Shown here one piece after another: positions 23,978-31,959 of a DNA stretch of 57,504 nt. The translations under genes were made by a program, and so were the position numbers. The stretch comes from Nonomuraea antri (GTDB lineage: Bacteria > Actinomycetota > Actinomycetes > Streptosporangiales > Streptosporangiaceae): contig NZ_JABCPZ010000044.1 of assembly GCF_013283785.1 (NCBI RefSeq), positions 1 through 57,504 of the forward strand, in the 5' to 3' direction. Each line of letters begins with the position of its first letter. The stretch's first letter is position 1. Under the pieces are notes generated by a model. The model saw only the letters and a list, made by a program, of their open reading frames with translations. It searched no databases and was not told the origin of the DNA.

Positions 23978-24502
23978 ATGAACCGCCCATCACGCCGGAA
24001 ACCTCTGATCAAGCCGGAGAACCAAGCCAGGAACCGGGTCATCAAACCAGCCATGAGATCGTTCAAGCGAGCGAGCGCGTGGCTGGCCGCGTTCGTCATC
24101 GGACTGCCCGCGCTGGGCCTGGCCGCGATGATCGTCGCCTTGCGCGGGCGGTCGTGGATGATGGTCGCGGCGCCGTACCTGCTGCTGTTCATCCTGGCCT
24201 ACCTGGCGGGACTGATCCTGCTCGCCCTGCTCCGCTTCCGGCCGGACTGGCTGCGCGCGGCGGTCACGGCCGTGGCCGTCTACGCGATCGCGTCGTTCAC
24301 GCCGCTCCTCGACACGATGACGCGCTATCCGTACCACGTGGTCAGGTGCGGGGGCCTGCCCGTCGTCGGCACCAGCTTCGCGGCCGCCATGAGCTACAAC
24401 GCGCCCGGGGACGCGGACTACGCGGTGACGCCGCTGGACGACAGGTTCTTCTGCACGGAGAAGGAGGCCAAGGCGGCCGGGTACCGCCACTACGACTACT
24501 GA
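23978..24502 (+). CDS. Small membrane protein, unknown family
   Basis: 174 residues. A basic N-terminus (about 1-30) precedes three hydrophobic segments: ASAWLAAFVIGLPALGLAAMIVAL, VAAPYLLLFILAYLAGLILLALL and AAVTAVAVYAIASFTPLL. The C-terminal 60 residues are polar and contain two cysteines (VVRCGG and FFCTEKEAKAAGYRHYDY). Family not recognised. It starts 13 bp after the broken ATPase and could originally have been co-transcribed with it. Confidence 0.6.
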   Translation: MNRPSRRKPLIKPENQARNRVIKPAMRSFKRASAWLAAFVIGLPALGLAAMIVALRGRSWMMVAAPYLLLFILAYLAGLILLALLRFRPDWLRAAVTAVAVYAIASFTPLLDTMTRYPYHVVRCGGLPVVGTSFAAAMSYNAPGDADYAVTPLDDRFFCTEKEAKAAGYRHYDY

Positions 24503-24532
24503 CCCCCGGCCCCCCGCCGCCCGGCCGCCTGC

Positions 24533-25204
24533 TCAGCCGTCGGCGGCGGCGGCCAGGAGGCGGGCGAGTTCGGCCGGACGGGTGAACATGGGCCAATGTC
24601 CCGAGTCGATGTCGACGAGATCCAGCTGCCTGACTTCGGCGAGCTCGGGCGACTCGCCCTCGGCGATCCACTCCCGGGCCTGCGCCGCGCTGAACTCCGG
24701 GCACACGACCACGACCGGGACGTCGAACCGCCGCTCGTCACGCAGCCGCACCACCCCTTCCGCCACCCCCGCGGGCACGGGGATCGCCCTGGCGGCGAAG
24801 TCGCGCCTGGCCTCCTCGTCGAGGTCGGCGGCGTCCGGTCCCTCGAAGGGCGCCCAGCCGGGGAAGGGGATGACGCCGTCCTGGGGCTTGAAGTACGCGT
24901 GATAGGCCGACCCGTCGGAGGCCGGGAAACCACCGACGAGGACGACCTTGGCCACCCGCTCCGGACGCGCGTCGGCGGCGAGCCAGGCCAGCGAGCAGGC
25001 GGCGGAGTGCCCCACGACCATGACCTCGCCCGGCGCCGCGTCCACCGCGTCGAGCACGGCCGCCACCTGGTCGTCCAGCGTGGCGGACGCCGACCCCGGA
25101 AGGCCGACCGGCACGGGACGGTGGCCGAGCTTCTCGAGCGGGGCCGCCACCTCGTCCCAGGCGGACGCGTCGAGCCACAGGCCCGCGACGAGCAGAATAT
25201 CCAT
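24533..25204 (-). CDS. Alpha/beta-fold hydrolase
   Basis: 223 residues with the standard order: N-terminal strand ILLVAGLWLDASAWDEV, nucleophile elbow GHSAACSLAW (S near 86), aspartate in VVVVCPEFS region and C-terminal histidine in DIDSGHWPMFTRP. Esterase, lipase or haloalkane-type activity cannot be told apart. ATG at 25204 is preceded by CTCGGAGGAGACTGC, a strong ribosome binding site. Apparently monocistronic. Confidence 0.88.
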   Translation of the reverse strand: MDILLVAGLWLDASAWDEVAAPLEKLGHRPVPVGLPGSASATLDDQVAAVLDAVDAAPGEVMVVGHSAACSLAWLAADARPERVAKVVLVGGFPASDGSAYHAYFKPQDGVIPFPGWAPFEGPDAADLDEEARRDFAARAIPVPAGVAEGVVRLRDERRFDVPVVVVCPEFSAAQAREWIAEGESPELAEVRQLDLVDIDSGHWPMFTRPAELARLLAAAADG

Positions 25205-25434
25205 GATCAGCAGTCTCCTCCGAGTGGCGCCCTCACGGGCAGCTGTCTTCCGGCAGGCGTGGCCGCCCGGGGCCGTCCCAGATCACCCGCACGCGGACGT
25301 CCCCCAGGCGCACATCCTGTCGGCCCCACAGCATGCCACCCAATGACGGCCGCTGCCGTTCTCGCGGCAGGCGAACCCGTCGCGCCGGCCGTCGGCGGTG
25401 TGGCCGCCGTGCGCCCGGCGCGGCCGTCCGGCTC

Positions 25435-25881
25435 TCAAGGACGGTTCGGCGCCGGAGCCGGTTTCGCGTGCGCCGAAGCGGACGGCCGCAGGAGATCCCG
25501 CCAGTCGGCGGGCCAGTTGGCCAGCGCGAGCACCCCCATGATGACCAGATGAACAGGCGCGGCGAAGCTCTCGAACCAGACGTCGTGATTGACGATGTGC
25601 GTGGTGACCGCGCCGGTGAGCACGAACACGAGTGTCGTGGCGCCGAGGAACCGGGTGCGCCTGCTCGGGATCACCAGCAACACCGCGCTGACGAACTCCA
25701 GGCCGCCCACCACGAAGCGCATCCACGCCGGGTAGCCCCATTCGACGAACTTGACCGAGTACGGCGGACCGTAGAACGTCTCGCCCGGCATGTACTTGGT
25801 CACGGCTCCCACCACGAACTCCAGAGCCAGGAACACGTACAGGCCGGTCATCAGCCGGCGCCGCCACCCGCCGGCGCTCAC
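25435..25881 (-). CDS. DoxX family membrane protein
   Basis: 148 residues with four helices typical of DoxX/DoxD-like proteins: GLYVFLALEFVVGAVTKYM, MRFVVGGLEFVSAVLLVI, FLGATTLVFVLTGAVTTHIV and PVHLVIMGVLALANWPA. The conserved KY and GGLE elements are visible. DoxX-like proteins are linked to thiol/oxidative-stress functions in some bacteria, otherwise unknown. Bases 25205-25434 between this gene and the hydrolase hold nothing I recognise. Confidence 0.83.
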   Translation of the reverse strand: MSAGGWRRRLMTGLYVFLALEFVVGAVTKYMPGETFYGPPYSVKFVEWGYPAWMRFVVGGLEFVSAVLLVIPSRRTRFLGATTLVFVLTGAVTTHIVNHDVWFESFAAPVHLVIMGVLALANWPADWRDLLRPSASAHAKPAPAPNRP

Positions 25882-25992
25882 GGCGCGCCCCCTACGCGGG
25901 AGAGCGCACCGCTGATCGCGGTGGCGGGAAGGCGTGTCAGTCGTTGCGCGGGAAGTGGGTTTCCACGGATTGCGATGACCATGGCGGTCACG

Positions 25993-26823
25993 CTAGGCGC
26001 GGCCCCGGACCGGCGCTTCTCCGATACTGCTCGATTCACGCCGAGCCGGCGAGGACCCCCTCCGGTCCGGGCCGTCCTGCCTGCTGTCGGGGCCGCTCCC
26101 GGTCGTGATGCCGGCGTTCGTGGTGGCGGGTGCGTCGGCCTGGCAACAGCCGTCGGCGCAGCCCGTCGCGTCCGCCGTGGTGGCGTCGCTCGCGGTGCCG
26201 GGACGCGGGCAGCAGGCGTCCCCGCGCCAGGCCTCGCGGCCCTCCTTGACCGCGACGGCGGCGATGACCAGGGCGGCGATCGGGTCGGCCCAGGACCAGC
26301 CGAACAGGCTGTTGAGCGCCAGCCCGACCAGCAGCACGCCGGACAGGTACGTGCACAACAGGGTCTGCTTGGAGTCGGCCACCGCGGCGGCCGAGCCGAG
26401 CTCGCGGCCCGCACTGCGCTGGGCGTGCGACAGGAACGGCATGATGACCAGGCTCAGCGCGGCCAGGATCAGGCCAGGGGTGGAGTGTTCGGCCTCGCCG
26501 GCGCCGAGCAGCGCGCGCACGGCGTCGAAGGTTACGTAGGCGGCCAGCGCGAAGAACGAGATCGCGATGACGCGCAGCGCGGCCTTCTCCCGCTGCTCGT
26601 GGTCGGCGGCGGAGAACTGCCAGGCGACCGCGGCGGCGGAGGCGACCTCGACGACGGAGTCCAGCCCGAAGCCGATGAGCGCGGCCGAGGATGCAACCGC
26701 GCCGGCGGTGATCGCCACCGCGGCCTCGATCACGTTGTACGTGATGGTCGCCGCGACCAGCAGCCGGATCCGGCGCCGCAACACGGTCCGCCGATCCGGG
26801 GTGGGCAGGTTCAGCGCGGTCAT
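25993..26823 (-). CDS. Cation diffusion facilitator (CDF) with cysteine-rich C-terminal tail
   Basis: 276 residues, six helices. Helices II and V carry acidic metal-site residues (GFGLDSVVEVASAAAV and NSLFGWSWADPIAALVIAAVAVKEG). The usual C-terminal ferredoxin-like domain is replaced by a short tail with CC, CADGCC and similar cysteines (about residues 190-225). It exports divalent metal in exchange for protons; the cysteines point to a soft metal such as zinc, cadmium or lead. The ATG overlaps the ArsR-type regulator stop as ATGA, so the two are a metal-resistance operon. Confidence 0.86.
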   Translation of the reverse strand: MTALNLPTPDRRTVLRRRIRLLVAATITYNVIEAAVAITAGAVASSAALIGFGLDSVVEVASAAAVAWQFSAADHEQREKAALRVIAISFFALAAYVTFDAVRALLGAGEAEHSTPGLILAALSLVIMPFLSHAQRSAGRELGSAAAVADSKQTLLCTYLSGVLLVGLALNSLFGWSWADPIAALVIAAVAVKEGREAWRGDACCPRPGTASDATTADATGCADGCCQADAPATTNAGITTGSGPDSRQDGPDRRGSSPARRESSSIGEAPVRGRA

Positions 26824-27209
26824 GGCCGCGTTTCCCCCGGCCCGCCCTGCCCGGCGGCGTGGACGGGAGACAGCACCACGGCGTGGCCGGTGGCGGCGAG
26901 CAGGTGTTCGGCGGCGGCCAGCAGGTCCATCAGCTCGGGCCGGGTCAGCGAGTAGAACGACTGGCGGCCTTCGGCCCGGTAGTCGACCAGGCCGCAGTCG
27001 CGCAGGCAGGCCAGATGCTTGGACACCGTGGACTGAGCCAACCCGAGCTCGGCGGTGAGGTCCACCACGCGGGCCTCGCCACGGGCGAGCCGCTGCACGA
27101 TGCGCAGCCGGGTCTCGTCGGCCAGGGAGTGGAAGAGCGCTGCTGCGGGGGAGATGCCGGCGGCGATGTCGGTGCTGACACACCGGCCACCCTCTTTATC
27201 GATCGCCAT
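26820..27209 (-). CDS. ArsR/SmtB family metal-sensing repressor
   Basis: 129 residues. Winged helix: AALFHSLADETRLRIVQRLARGEARVVDLTAELGLAQSTVSKHLACLRDCGLVDYRAEGRQSFYSL. Cysteines C10 (GGRC) and the CLRDC pair in the recognition helix are placed like the ligands of CmtR-type Cd/Pb sensors. It should repress the CDF gene and be released by metal. The start ATG 27209 lacks a clear ribosome binding site; an upstream start at 27254 would add 15 residues. Co-translated with the exporter. Confidence 0.9.
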   Translation of the reverse strand: MAIDKEGGRCVSTDIAAGISPAAALFHSLADETRLRIVQRLARGEARVVDLTAELGLAQSTVSKHLACLRDCGLVDYRAEGRQSFYSLTRPELMDLLAAAEHLLAATGHAVVLSPVHAAGQGGPGETRP

Positions 27210-27217
27210 AAAGCGAT

Positions 27218-27237
27218 GATAGCCCGAAATTCCTATC
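27218..27237. promoter_or_regulatory. Inverted repeat upstream of arsR-type gene
   Basis: GATAG (27218-27222) and CTATC (27233-27237) with a 10-bp spacer, in an A/T-rich stretch directly before the regulator start. Candidate operator; short arms make this tentative. Confidence 0.35.
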
Positions 27238-27386
27238 GGACGATGCCGTGCCACCCAAGATCATGTATGGTGGGCCGGGTTACGGCGTCCTTCCGTACGG
27301 AACACCCCGCCGCCTCGCGGACTGGTAACCCGCACGAACGAGGCGGCGGGCCCGGACGTCACAAGCTCTCGCCTGAAGTGGCGCGC

Positions 27387-27983
27387 TCAGATGTGGACGG
27401 CCGGTGGCGACGGGTCGCCGGTGAGGGCGGCCGTCACGGCGTCGACCAGGTGCTTCTCCACGTCGTCGGCGCGCCTGCCCCGGTCGGACGTCAGCTGCTC
27501 CCAGACGGAGACCGAGGTCATCGCCCAGGCCAGGTCGGCGGCGACGTCCGGATCCAGGCCGGGCCGCAGCCGTCCGGCGGCTGACAGGTGGCGGGCGGCG
27601 GCCAGGAAACCCTCGTGGAGCTCGTCCATCCGGTCGGTCCAGGCCGCGGCGGCGTCGGGGTCGTCGCGGCGGGAGGCCAGCAGCACCGAGGCCACCGGAT
27701 GGATCGTCGCCGCGTAGCGCAGCCAGACGCGCAGGAAGGCGCGGAACGCCTCGACGGGTTCCTCTCCGGTCAGCGCCTTCTCGCAGCGCGCGCGGATCCC
27801 GTCCTGTTCGTCCATGTCCCGTACGACGGCCACCAGCAGGCTGGCCCGGGAGCCGAAGTGGAGGTAGAGCGCCTGCCGGGAGATCCCCGTGGCGCGGGCC
27901 ACGTCGGCCATCGAGACGCGCGGGCCCCGCTCGACGATGAGCCGCCGGGCGGTCTCCAGGATGCGCGATCGCGTGCTTGACAC
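27387..27983 (-). CDS. TetR family transcriptional repressor
   Basis: 198 residues. N-terminal HTH: RSRILETARRLIVERGPRVSMADVARATGISRQALYLHFGSRASLLVAVV; C-terminal ligand-binding region without further clues. The GTG start at 27983 lies inside the palindrome 27975-27992, so the regulator should block its own expression. It diverges from a SnoaL-like gene with 61 bp between starts, and both promoters are covered by two copies of the operator. Confidence 0.92.
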   Translation of the reverse strand: MSSTRSRILETARRLIVERGPRVSMADVARATGISRQALYLHFGSRASLLVAVVRDMDEQDGIRARCEKALTGEEPVEAFRAFLRVWLRYAATIHPVASVLLASRRDDPDAAAAWTDRMDELHEGFLAAARHLSAAGRLRPGLDPDVAADLAWAMTSVSVWEQLTSDRGRRADDVEKHLVDAVTAALTGDPSPPAVHI

Positions 27984-28020
27984 GTGTCAAGCATAGCCCT
28001 AGCTTGACACGCGTCAAGCT
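27975..28020. promoter_or_regulatory. Two TTGACAC palindromic operators between tetR and snoaL-like genes
   Basis: GCTTGACACGTGTCAAGC (27975-27992) is a perfect 18-bp palindrome. AGCTTGACACGCGTCAAGCT (28001-28020) is a near-perfect 20-bp copy with 8-bp arms. Their centres are about 26-27 bp apart. TetR-type dimers bind sites of this size; the sites overlap the tetR start and the TTGACA-like -35 sequences. Confidence 0.8.
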
Positions 28021-28044
28021 AGCGGGCTCCCGAGGAGGCACCCG

Positions 28045-28449
28045 ATGGACACCACCCACCCCGCGACCGCCGCCGCGCTCGCCGCCATGGACGCGGTCAG
28101 CGCCGGCGACCGCGACGCCTGGCTCGCCTGCTACGCCCCGGACGCCGTGCTCCACGACCCGGTCGGCGGCTCCCCGCTGGATCCCCACGGCACCGGCCTG
28201 CGGGGCCGGGCCGCGCTCGAAGGGTTCTGGGAGCTCACCGTCGCGCCCAACGACGTGCGTTTCGAGATCGCCGCGGTGCATCCCGCCGGGGACGAGGTCG
28301 CGGTCGTCGCCTCGGTCTCCGTCCGCTTCCCGACCGGGGCCTCGGCCGGCTACGACGGCGTCTTCGTCTACCGGGCAGAGGGCGGGCGGATCACCTCGCT
28401 GCGCGCCTACTGGGACCTGGCGCCCGTCCTGTCCGCGCTCGGCGCCTGA
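28045..28449 (+). CDS. SnoaL/NTF2-like small enzyme
   Basis: 134 residues with the NTF2-like cone fold pattern: N-terminal helices, DRDAWLACYAPDAVLHDPVGG, GRAALEGFWELTVAP and the sheet VRFEIAAVHPAGDEVAVVASVSVRF…GRITSLRAYWDLAPV. Relatives include steroid delta-isomerase and SnoaL cyclases; the substrate here is unknown. GAGGAGGCACCCG precedes the ATG. It is probably the target of the divergent TetR regulator, perhaps in detoxification of a hydrophobic compound. Confidence 0.85.
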   Translation: MDTTHPATAAALAAMDAVSAGDRDAWLACYAPDAVLHDPVGGSPLDPHGTGLRGRAALEGFWELTVAPNDVRFEIAAVHPAGDEVAVVASVSVRFPTGASAGYDGVFVYRAEGGRITSLRAYWDLAPVLSALGA

Positions 28450-28606
28450 CCGGCGGCGCGGGGCAGTCCATCCATGAGCTTCGGTGCCGGGCACGGGCCG
28501 TAAGCTCGCCCAGCGGGTCCCGGACGAGAACCGGCGTGAACTCTTCGGCGAAGCGGCGGTAAGTACAGGCGAATCTGCCCGCACTCGCGAAGGAGCTGAC
28601 CCGTAC

Positions 28607-29236
28607 ATGGCCGAACCGGCGACAGCCGAGGCCACCGACTCCGGCATCGATCCTGGCACCGACTCCGGCGTCGAGACCGGCATCGACAGCGAGCTGATCC
28701 GCCGCTCGCTGCGTGAGCCGGACGCGTTCGCCGTGCTGTTCGACCGGCACGCGCCCGCCCTGCACCGTTACGCGGCCCGCAGGCTCGGGCCGGACGCGGC
28801 CGAGGACGTGGTGTCCGAGACGTTCCTGGCCGCGTTCGAGCACCGGCACCGCTACCAGCTCGGCCAGGCCGACGCCCGCCCCTGGTTGTACGGCATCGCC
28901 TCGAACGTGATCGGCAAGCGGCGCAGGCGCGAGGTGGCCCGATACCGGGCGTACGCGCGGGGCGGCGTGCACCCGTCGGAGATCGGCGGCGGCCTGGTCG
29001 AGGACGGCGTGACCACGCTCGCCGTCAACCAGCCGCTGGTGGCGGCCCTGGCCGGGTTACGTGTCGGCGACCGTGACGCGCTGCTGCTGGTGGCGTGGGC
29101 GGGGCTGAAGTACGAGGAGGTGGCCGAGGCGCTGGACATCCCGGTCGGGACCGTCCGTTTCCGGCTCAATCGGGCGCGCAGGAAGGTCCGGCAGGCGCTG
29201 GAAGGTCCGGCAGGGGCTGGAGGGGACAGAGCATGA
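28607..29236 (+). CDS. ECF RNA polymerase sigma factor
   Basis: 209 residues from ATG 28607, chosen because AAGGAG lies upstream. Sigma region 2 at about 45-110 ([45 protein letters not shown]) and region 4 at about 145-195 ([39 protein letters not shown]). The Asp-rich first 30 residues are not conserved. Overlaps the following CU044_5270 gene by ATGA, the usual arrangement of a sigma factor with its membrane regulator. Confidence 0.92.
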   Translation: MAEPATAEATDSGIDPGTDSGVETGIDSELIRRSLREPDAFAVLFDRHAPALHRYAARRLGPDAAEDVVSETFLAAFEHRHRYQLGQADARPWLYGIASNVIGKRRRREVARYRAYARGGVHPSEIGGGLVEDGVTTLAVNQPLVAALAGLRVGDRDALLLVAWAGLKYEEVAEALDIPVGTVRFRLNRARRKVRQALEGPAGAGGDRA

Positions 29237-30309
29237 ATGAGATGGAGGAGCTCGGCCGCCTGTGGGCCGAGACGCCCGAGCCGAGCTCACGCGAACTGGC
29301 GGGCTCGCGTGCCGCCCTGACGTCCAGGATCGCCGGCCGGCGGGATGGCCGGCCGCTCCTGACGGCGGGCCGCGACGACCGTGAGTCCGACGGCGCAGGT
29401 GCCCGGCGCTTCCTGCCGACCAGGCGGGCCGGGCTGGTCGGCGCCCTGGCCGCGGCGCTGACCGTCGGCATCCTCGCCGCTCAGGTGGGCCTGGGCGGTT
29501 CCGATCCCGGCCACCCGCTGGCCGCCCCGCCCGCCGACGCGCAGACGCTGCTCAAGCTGGCCGCGCGGGCCGCCGGCGAGCAGCGGGACACGGTGCCGGG
29601 CCGCGGTCAGTACGTCCACACCAAGCGGCTGGCCCAGCGCAGCCTGTACCTGGCCGACGAGACGGGCGCCGTGCGGTACACCAAGGTGCTGGTCAACGAG
29701 GAGCGCTGGGAGTCCGCCGACGTGGGCAGGCCGTGGCTGAGCCGCGAGCAGGCCGTGTCGGCCACCGGGCCCGCGCCGCGCAACCGCTGGGACCACGGCG
29801 TCGAGGACACCGTGTACGGGCCCGCGTCCTGCCCCGGCCGGCCCGCCTACGCCCGGCTCGGCGCCTGGCCCACCGACCCGGCCCAGGTGCGCGCGAAGAT
29901 CGTGGCCGAGACGGGGGAGGATCCGCTGCGCATCTGGGCCTCGCTGCAGTCCCTGGTCGCCGAGTCCGTGGTGCGTCCGAGCCTGAGCGCCGCGCTGTAC
30001 CAGGTGGCTGCGGGGCTGGACGGCATCGTGCTCATCCCCGACACCGTGGACGTCGCCGGCCGGCCCGGCATGGCCGTCGCCATGGACCAGCGCGACGGCA
30101 CCCGCGCCGAGCTGATCTTCGACCGGCAGACCTACCGCTACCTGGGCGAGCGCACCGTGAACAGCCGGGACAGGAAGGCCAGGCTGCCCATCGGCGAGGT
30201 GCTCAAGCGGAAGGGCACGGCGAACGGCACCGCGGTGCTCGCCGTCGACCTGACCCCGGGGCTGCCCGAGGTGTCACCGGACGCGTCTCGCCTGCGGATC
30301 CCCTGCTGA
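29233..30309 (+). CDS. CU044_5270 family protein, probable anti-sigma-like membrane protein
   Basis: 358 residues. A cytoplasmic N-terminus of about 75 residues ([15 protein letters not shown]…) precedes one membrane helix ([21 protein letters not shown]); the rest, outside the membrane, has the CU044_5270 pattern [29 protein letters not shown] and [22 protein letters not shown]. Members are regularly paired with ECF sigma factors in Streptosporangiales and are thought to control them. Start ATG overlaps the sigma stop. Confidence 0.85.
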   Translation: MNEMEELGRLWAETPEPSSRELAGSRAALTSRIAGRRDGRPLLTAGRDDRESDGAGARRFLPTRRAGLVGALAAALTVGILAAQVGLGGSDPGHPLAAPPADAQTLLKLAARAAGEQRDTVPGRGQYVHTKRLAQRSLYLADETGAVRYTKVLVNEERWESADVGRPWLSREQAVSATGPAPRNRWDHGVEDTVYGPASCPGRPAYARLGAWPTDPAQVRAKIVAETGEDPLRIWASLQSLVAESVVRPSLSAALYQVAAGLDGIVLIPDTVDVAGRPGMAVAMDQRDGTRAELIFDRQTYRYLGERTVNSRDRKARLPIGEVLKRKGTANGTAVLAVDLTPGLPEVSPDASRLRIPC

Positions 30310-30403
30310 GACTTTCCCCTGGATCCGGCCCTTTCTGCCGGGAGTTCTGTTTCGCATGCCCACCTGCTGGTCGCGCATGCCTATCGGATGAAGGAGCAAT
30401 GCC

Positions 30404-31246
30404 ATGTTCATCGCAGCCAAGGCCGTCACGGCCACCCTGCTCGTGGCCGCGTTCGGCGGGTTCGCCTCGCCTGAGACGGAGGCCGCGTACGAGAAGAAGG
30501 CCGCCATGGAGGAGACGCGCGTCGCCTGCATGCAGGAGAAGGGGTTCACCTACCTGGCCCAGCCGGTTATCAAGCGCAAGTGGCAGCCGGGCGAGCGCGA
30601 GCGGCTGACGGGAGATCATGAGGCGCTGCGTGCCTACCGGGCCAAGTACGGGTTCGGCGTCTGGTCCAAGCTGGTCTATCCGCGCGACCCGGTGGTCAAC
30701 CCGGTGTCCGGGGAGAACGTGAACAACAAGAACCTGATGGCGATGCCGGCGGACCAGCTCAAGAAGTGGCGCGCCGCCGACGACGCCTGCTTCGCCGAGG
30801 CGGCCAAGGAGCACCTGGGCCTCACCATCACCTCGCAGGACGACTACCTGGAGCGGCTCAACGCCGCGCTGGCCAAGTCGTCGGCCGCGCTCGACAAGGA
30901 CGAGCGGATCGCCGCGCTCGGCGGGCGGTTCGCCACGTGCCTGGGCGTCGGCCGGGCCAAGCCTTCGGCCCTGGCCGAGCTGGGCCGGACGATGTTCGTC
31001 CAGCAGGCCACGGAGGTCGCCAAGAAGCTGCGCAAGGGCCCGCTGCCGAAGGTGCCCAAGGGCCGCACGCTGACCATGATGCCGCAGCTCAAGCCGGAGC
31101 AGGCCAAGCCGTACCTGGACAAGGAGATCAAGGCGGCGCTGAAGGACCTGGACTGCGGCAAGGCCTTCTACGCCGCCTACTCGCCCAGGGCCTGGGCCGC
31201 CAGGGAGCAGGTGTACCAGCGGTTCGCCGTGGACTTCGCGCTCTGA
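30404..31246 (+). CDS. Secreted hypothetical protein
   Basis: 280 residues with a signal peptide (MFIAAKAVTATLLVAAFGGFAS). The mature part is Lys/Ala-rich and helical with four cysteines (VACMQEKGF, DACFAEA, FATCLG and LDCGKAFY), which could form two disulfides. Family not recognised; it resembles the extracytoplasmic helical proteins often found beside CU044_5270/ECF loci. GAAGGAGC precedes the ATG. It follows the sigma operon after 95 bp and may be part of its regulon. Confidence 0.65.
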   Translation: MFIAAKAVTATLLVAAFGGFASPETEAAYEKKAAMEETRVACMQEKGFTYLAQPVIKRKWQPGERERLTGDHEALRAYRAKYGFGVWSKLVYPRDPVVNPVSGENVNNKNLMAMPADQLKKWRAADDACFAEAAKEHLGLTITSQDDYLERLNAALAKSSAALDKDERIAALGGRFATCLGVGRAKPSALAELGRTMFVQQATEVAKKLRKGPLPKVPKGRTLTMMPQLKPEQAKPYLDKEIKAALKDLDCGKAFYAAYSPRAWAAREQVYQRFAVDFAL

Positions 31247-31303
31247 CCGGGGCGAACCTGGGGTGACGTCGGCCCTTGCCGCGGCGGGGCCGGCGCGGAG
31301 ACC

Positions 31304-31342
31304 GGCCCGGGCTCAGGGCGAGCACCCGCCCTGCGCCCGGGC
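31304..31342. terminator. Hairpin terminator between convergent genes
   Basis: GCCCGGGCTCAGGGCG and CGCCCTGCGCCCGGGC can pair with one mismatch around a 5-nt loop. It lies between the secreted protein gene and the carboxymuconolactone-decarboxylase-like gene. Confidence 0.55.
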
Positions 31343-31353
31343 CTCGCCGCGGG

Positions 31354-31836
31354 TCAGTTCCGCCACTGCTCGGCCGGGGACACGCCGGGCAGCGGCTTGC
31401 CGATGAGGGCCAGCGGGAGGAAGAAGCAGACCTGACCGATGGCCATGATGAGCGTGGCGAGCGCCCGGTCGTCGTACTGCTCGGCCGCCCGGTCGTACAG
31501 CTCGTCGGGGACGCGCTCACCGGCCGGGTTCGGCATCAGCACCGCCTCGACCAGCTCCAGCGCGACGCGTTCGGCGTCGCTGAAGTAGGGCGCGTCGCGC
31601 CAGGAGGCCACGGCGGTGATGGTCTGCTCGGCCGCGCCGGCCTCGCGCAGGTTGCCGGTGTGCAGAACGGTCAGGTACGTGCTGCCGGCGAGCTGCCCGG
31701 CCCGCAGCTGGACCAGGCTGATCGTGGTCCGCGGGATCGTGCCGTTGCCTGTCGCCTGGTAGAGGGCGCCGCCGACGTCCTTGAGCTGGGGGACGAGCGC
31801 GACGGGGTTGGGCAGGCGCGACTCGGTGGTGGTCAT
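31354..31836 (-). CDS. Carboxymuconolactone decarboxylase/AhpD-like protein lacking the CxxC
   Basis: 160 residues from ATG 31836. The AhpD-fold core is clear: SLVQLRAGQLAGSTYLTVLHTGNLREAG, then DAPYFSDAERVALELVEAV and the C-terminal helix LIMAIGQVCFFLPLALIG. In active AhpD-like proteins the core reads GCxYCxxxH; here the two cysteines are replaced (S52 and L55) while H59 is kept. So peroxidase/disulfide-reductase activity is unlikely, and a decarboxylase or binding role is more plausible. An ECF-like promoter at 31873-31902 is shared with the hydrolase gene upstream. Confidence 0.85.
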   Translation of the reverse strand: MTTTESRLPNPVALVPQLKDVGGALYQATGNGTIPRTTISLVQLRAGQLAGSTYLTVLHTGNLREAGAAEQTITAVASWRDAPYFSDAERVALELVEAVLMPNPAGERVPDELYDRAAEQYDDRALATLIMAIGQVCFFLPLALIGKPLPGVSPAEQWRN

Positions 31837-31872
31837 GATGGTGATGTTCCTTTCTGGATGGTGTTGCGCTGC

Positions 31873-31902
31873 CATGACGGATCGCAGGGCGCGAAGGTGA
31901 CC
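31873..31902 (-). promoter_or_regulatory. ECF-type promoter GGTCACC-N16-CGTCATG (copy 1)
   Basis: On the minus strand GGTCACC (31902-31896) and CGTCATG (31879-31873) are separated by exactly 16 bp, 37 bp upstream of the AhpD-like start. The same pair with the same spacing precedes the serine hydrolase gene. It resembles the known ECF41 promoter pattern (TGTCACA-N16-CGTC), and that sigma group is linked to carboxymuconolactone-decarboxylase-like genes. Confidence 0.55.
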
Positions 31903-31924
31903 GGCTGTGGGTGTCCGGCGTCCT

Positions 31925-31959
31925 TCACGAGGAGGCGATCTTCATGAGGAGGCGATGGT
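31925..31959. repeat. 17-18-bp tandem duplication at the hydrolase 3' end
   Basis: CTTCACGAGGAGGCGAT is followed by CTTCATGAGGAGGCGAT. The second copy contains the C-terminal codons and stop of the serine hydrolase; the first lies just beyond it. Confidence 0.6.

Noticed and set aside
28607..30309. The ECF sigma factor here as the owner of the GGTCACC-N16-CGTCATG promoters
   Set aside because: It lacks the SnoaL-like C-terminal domain typical of ECF41 and pairs with a CU044_5270 protein instead. Left open, not claimed.
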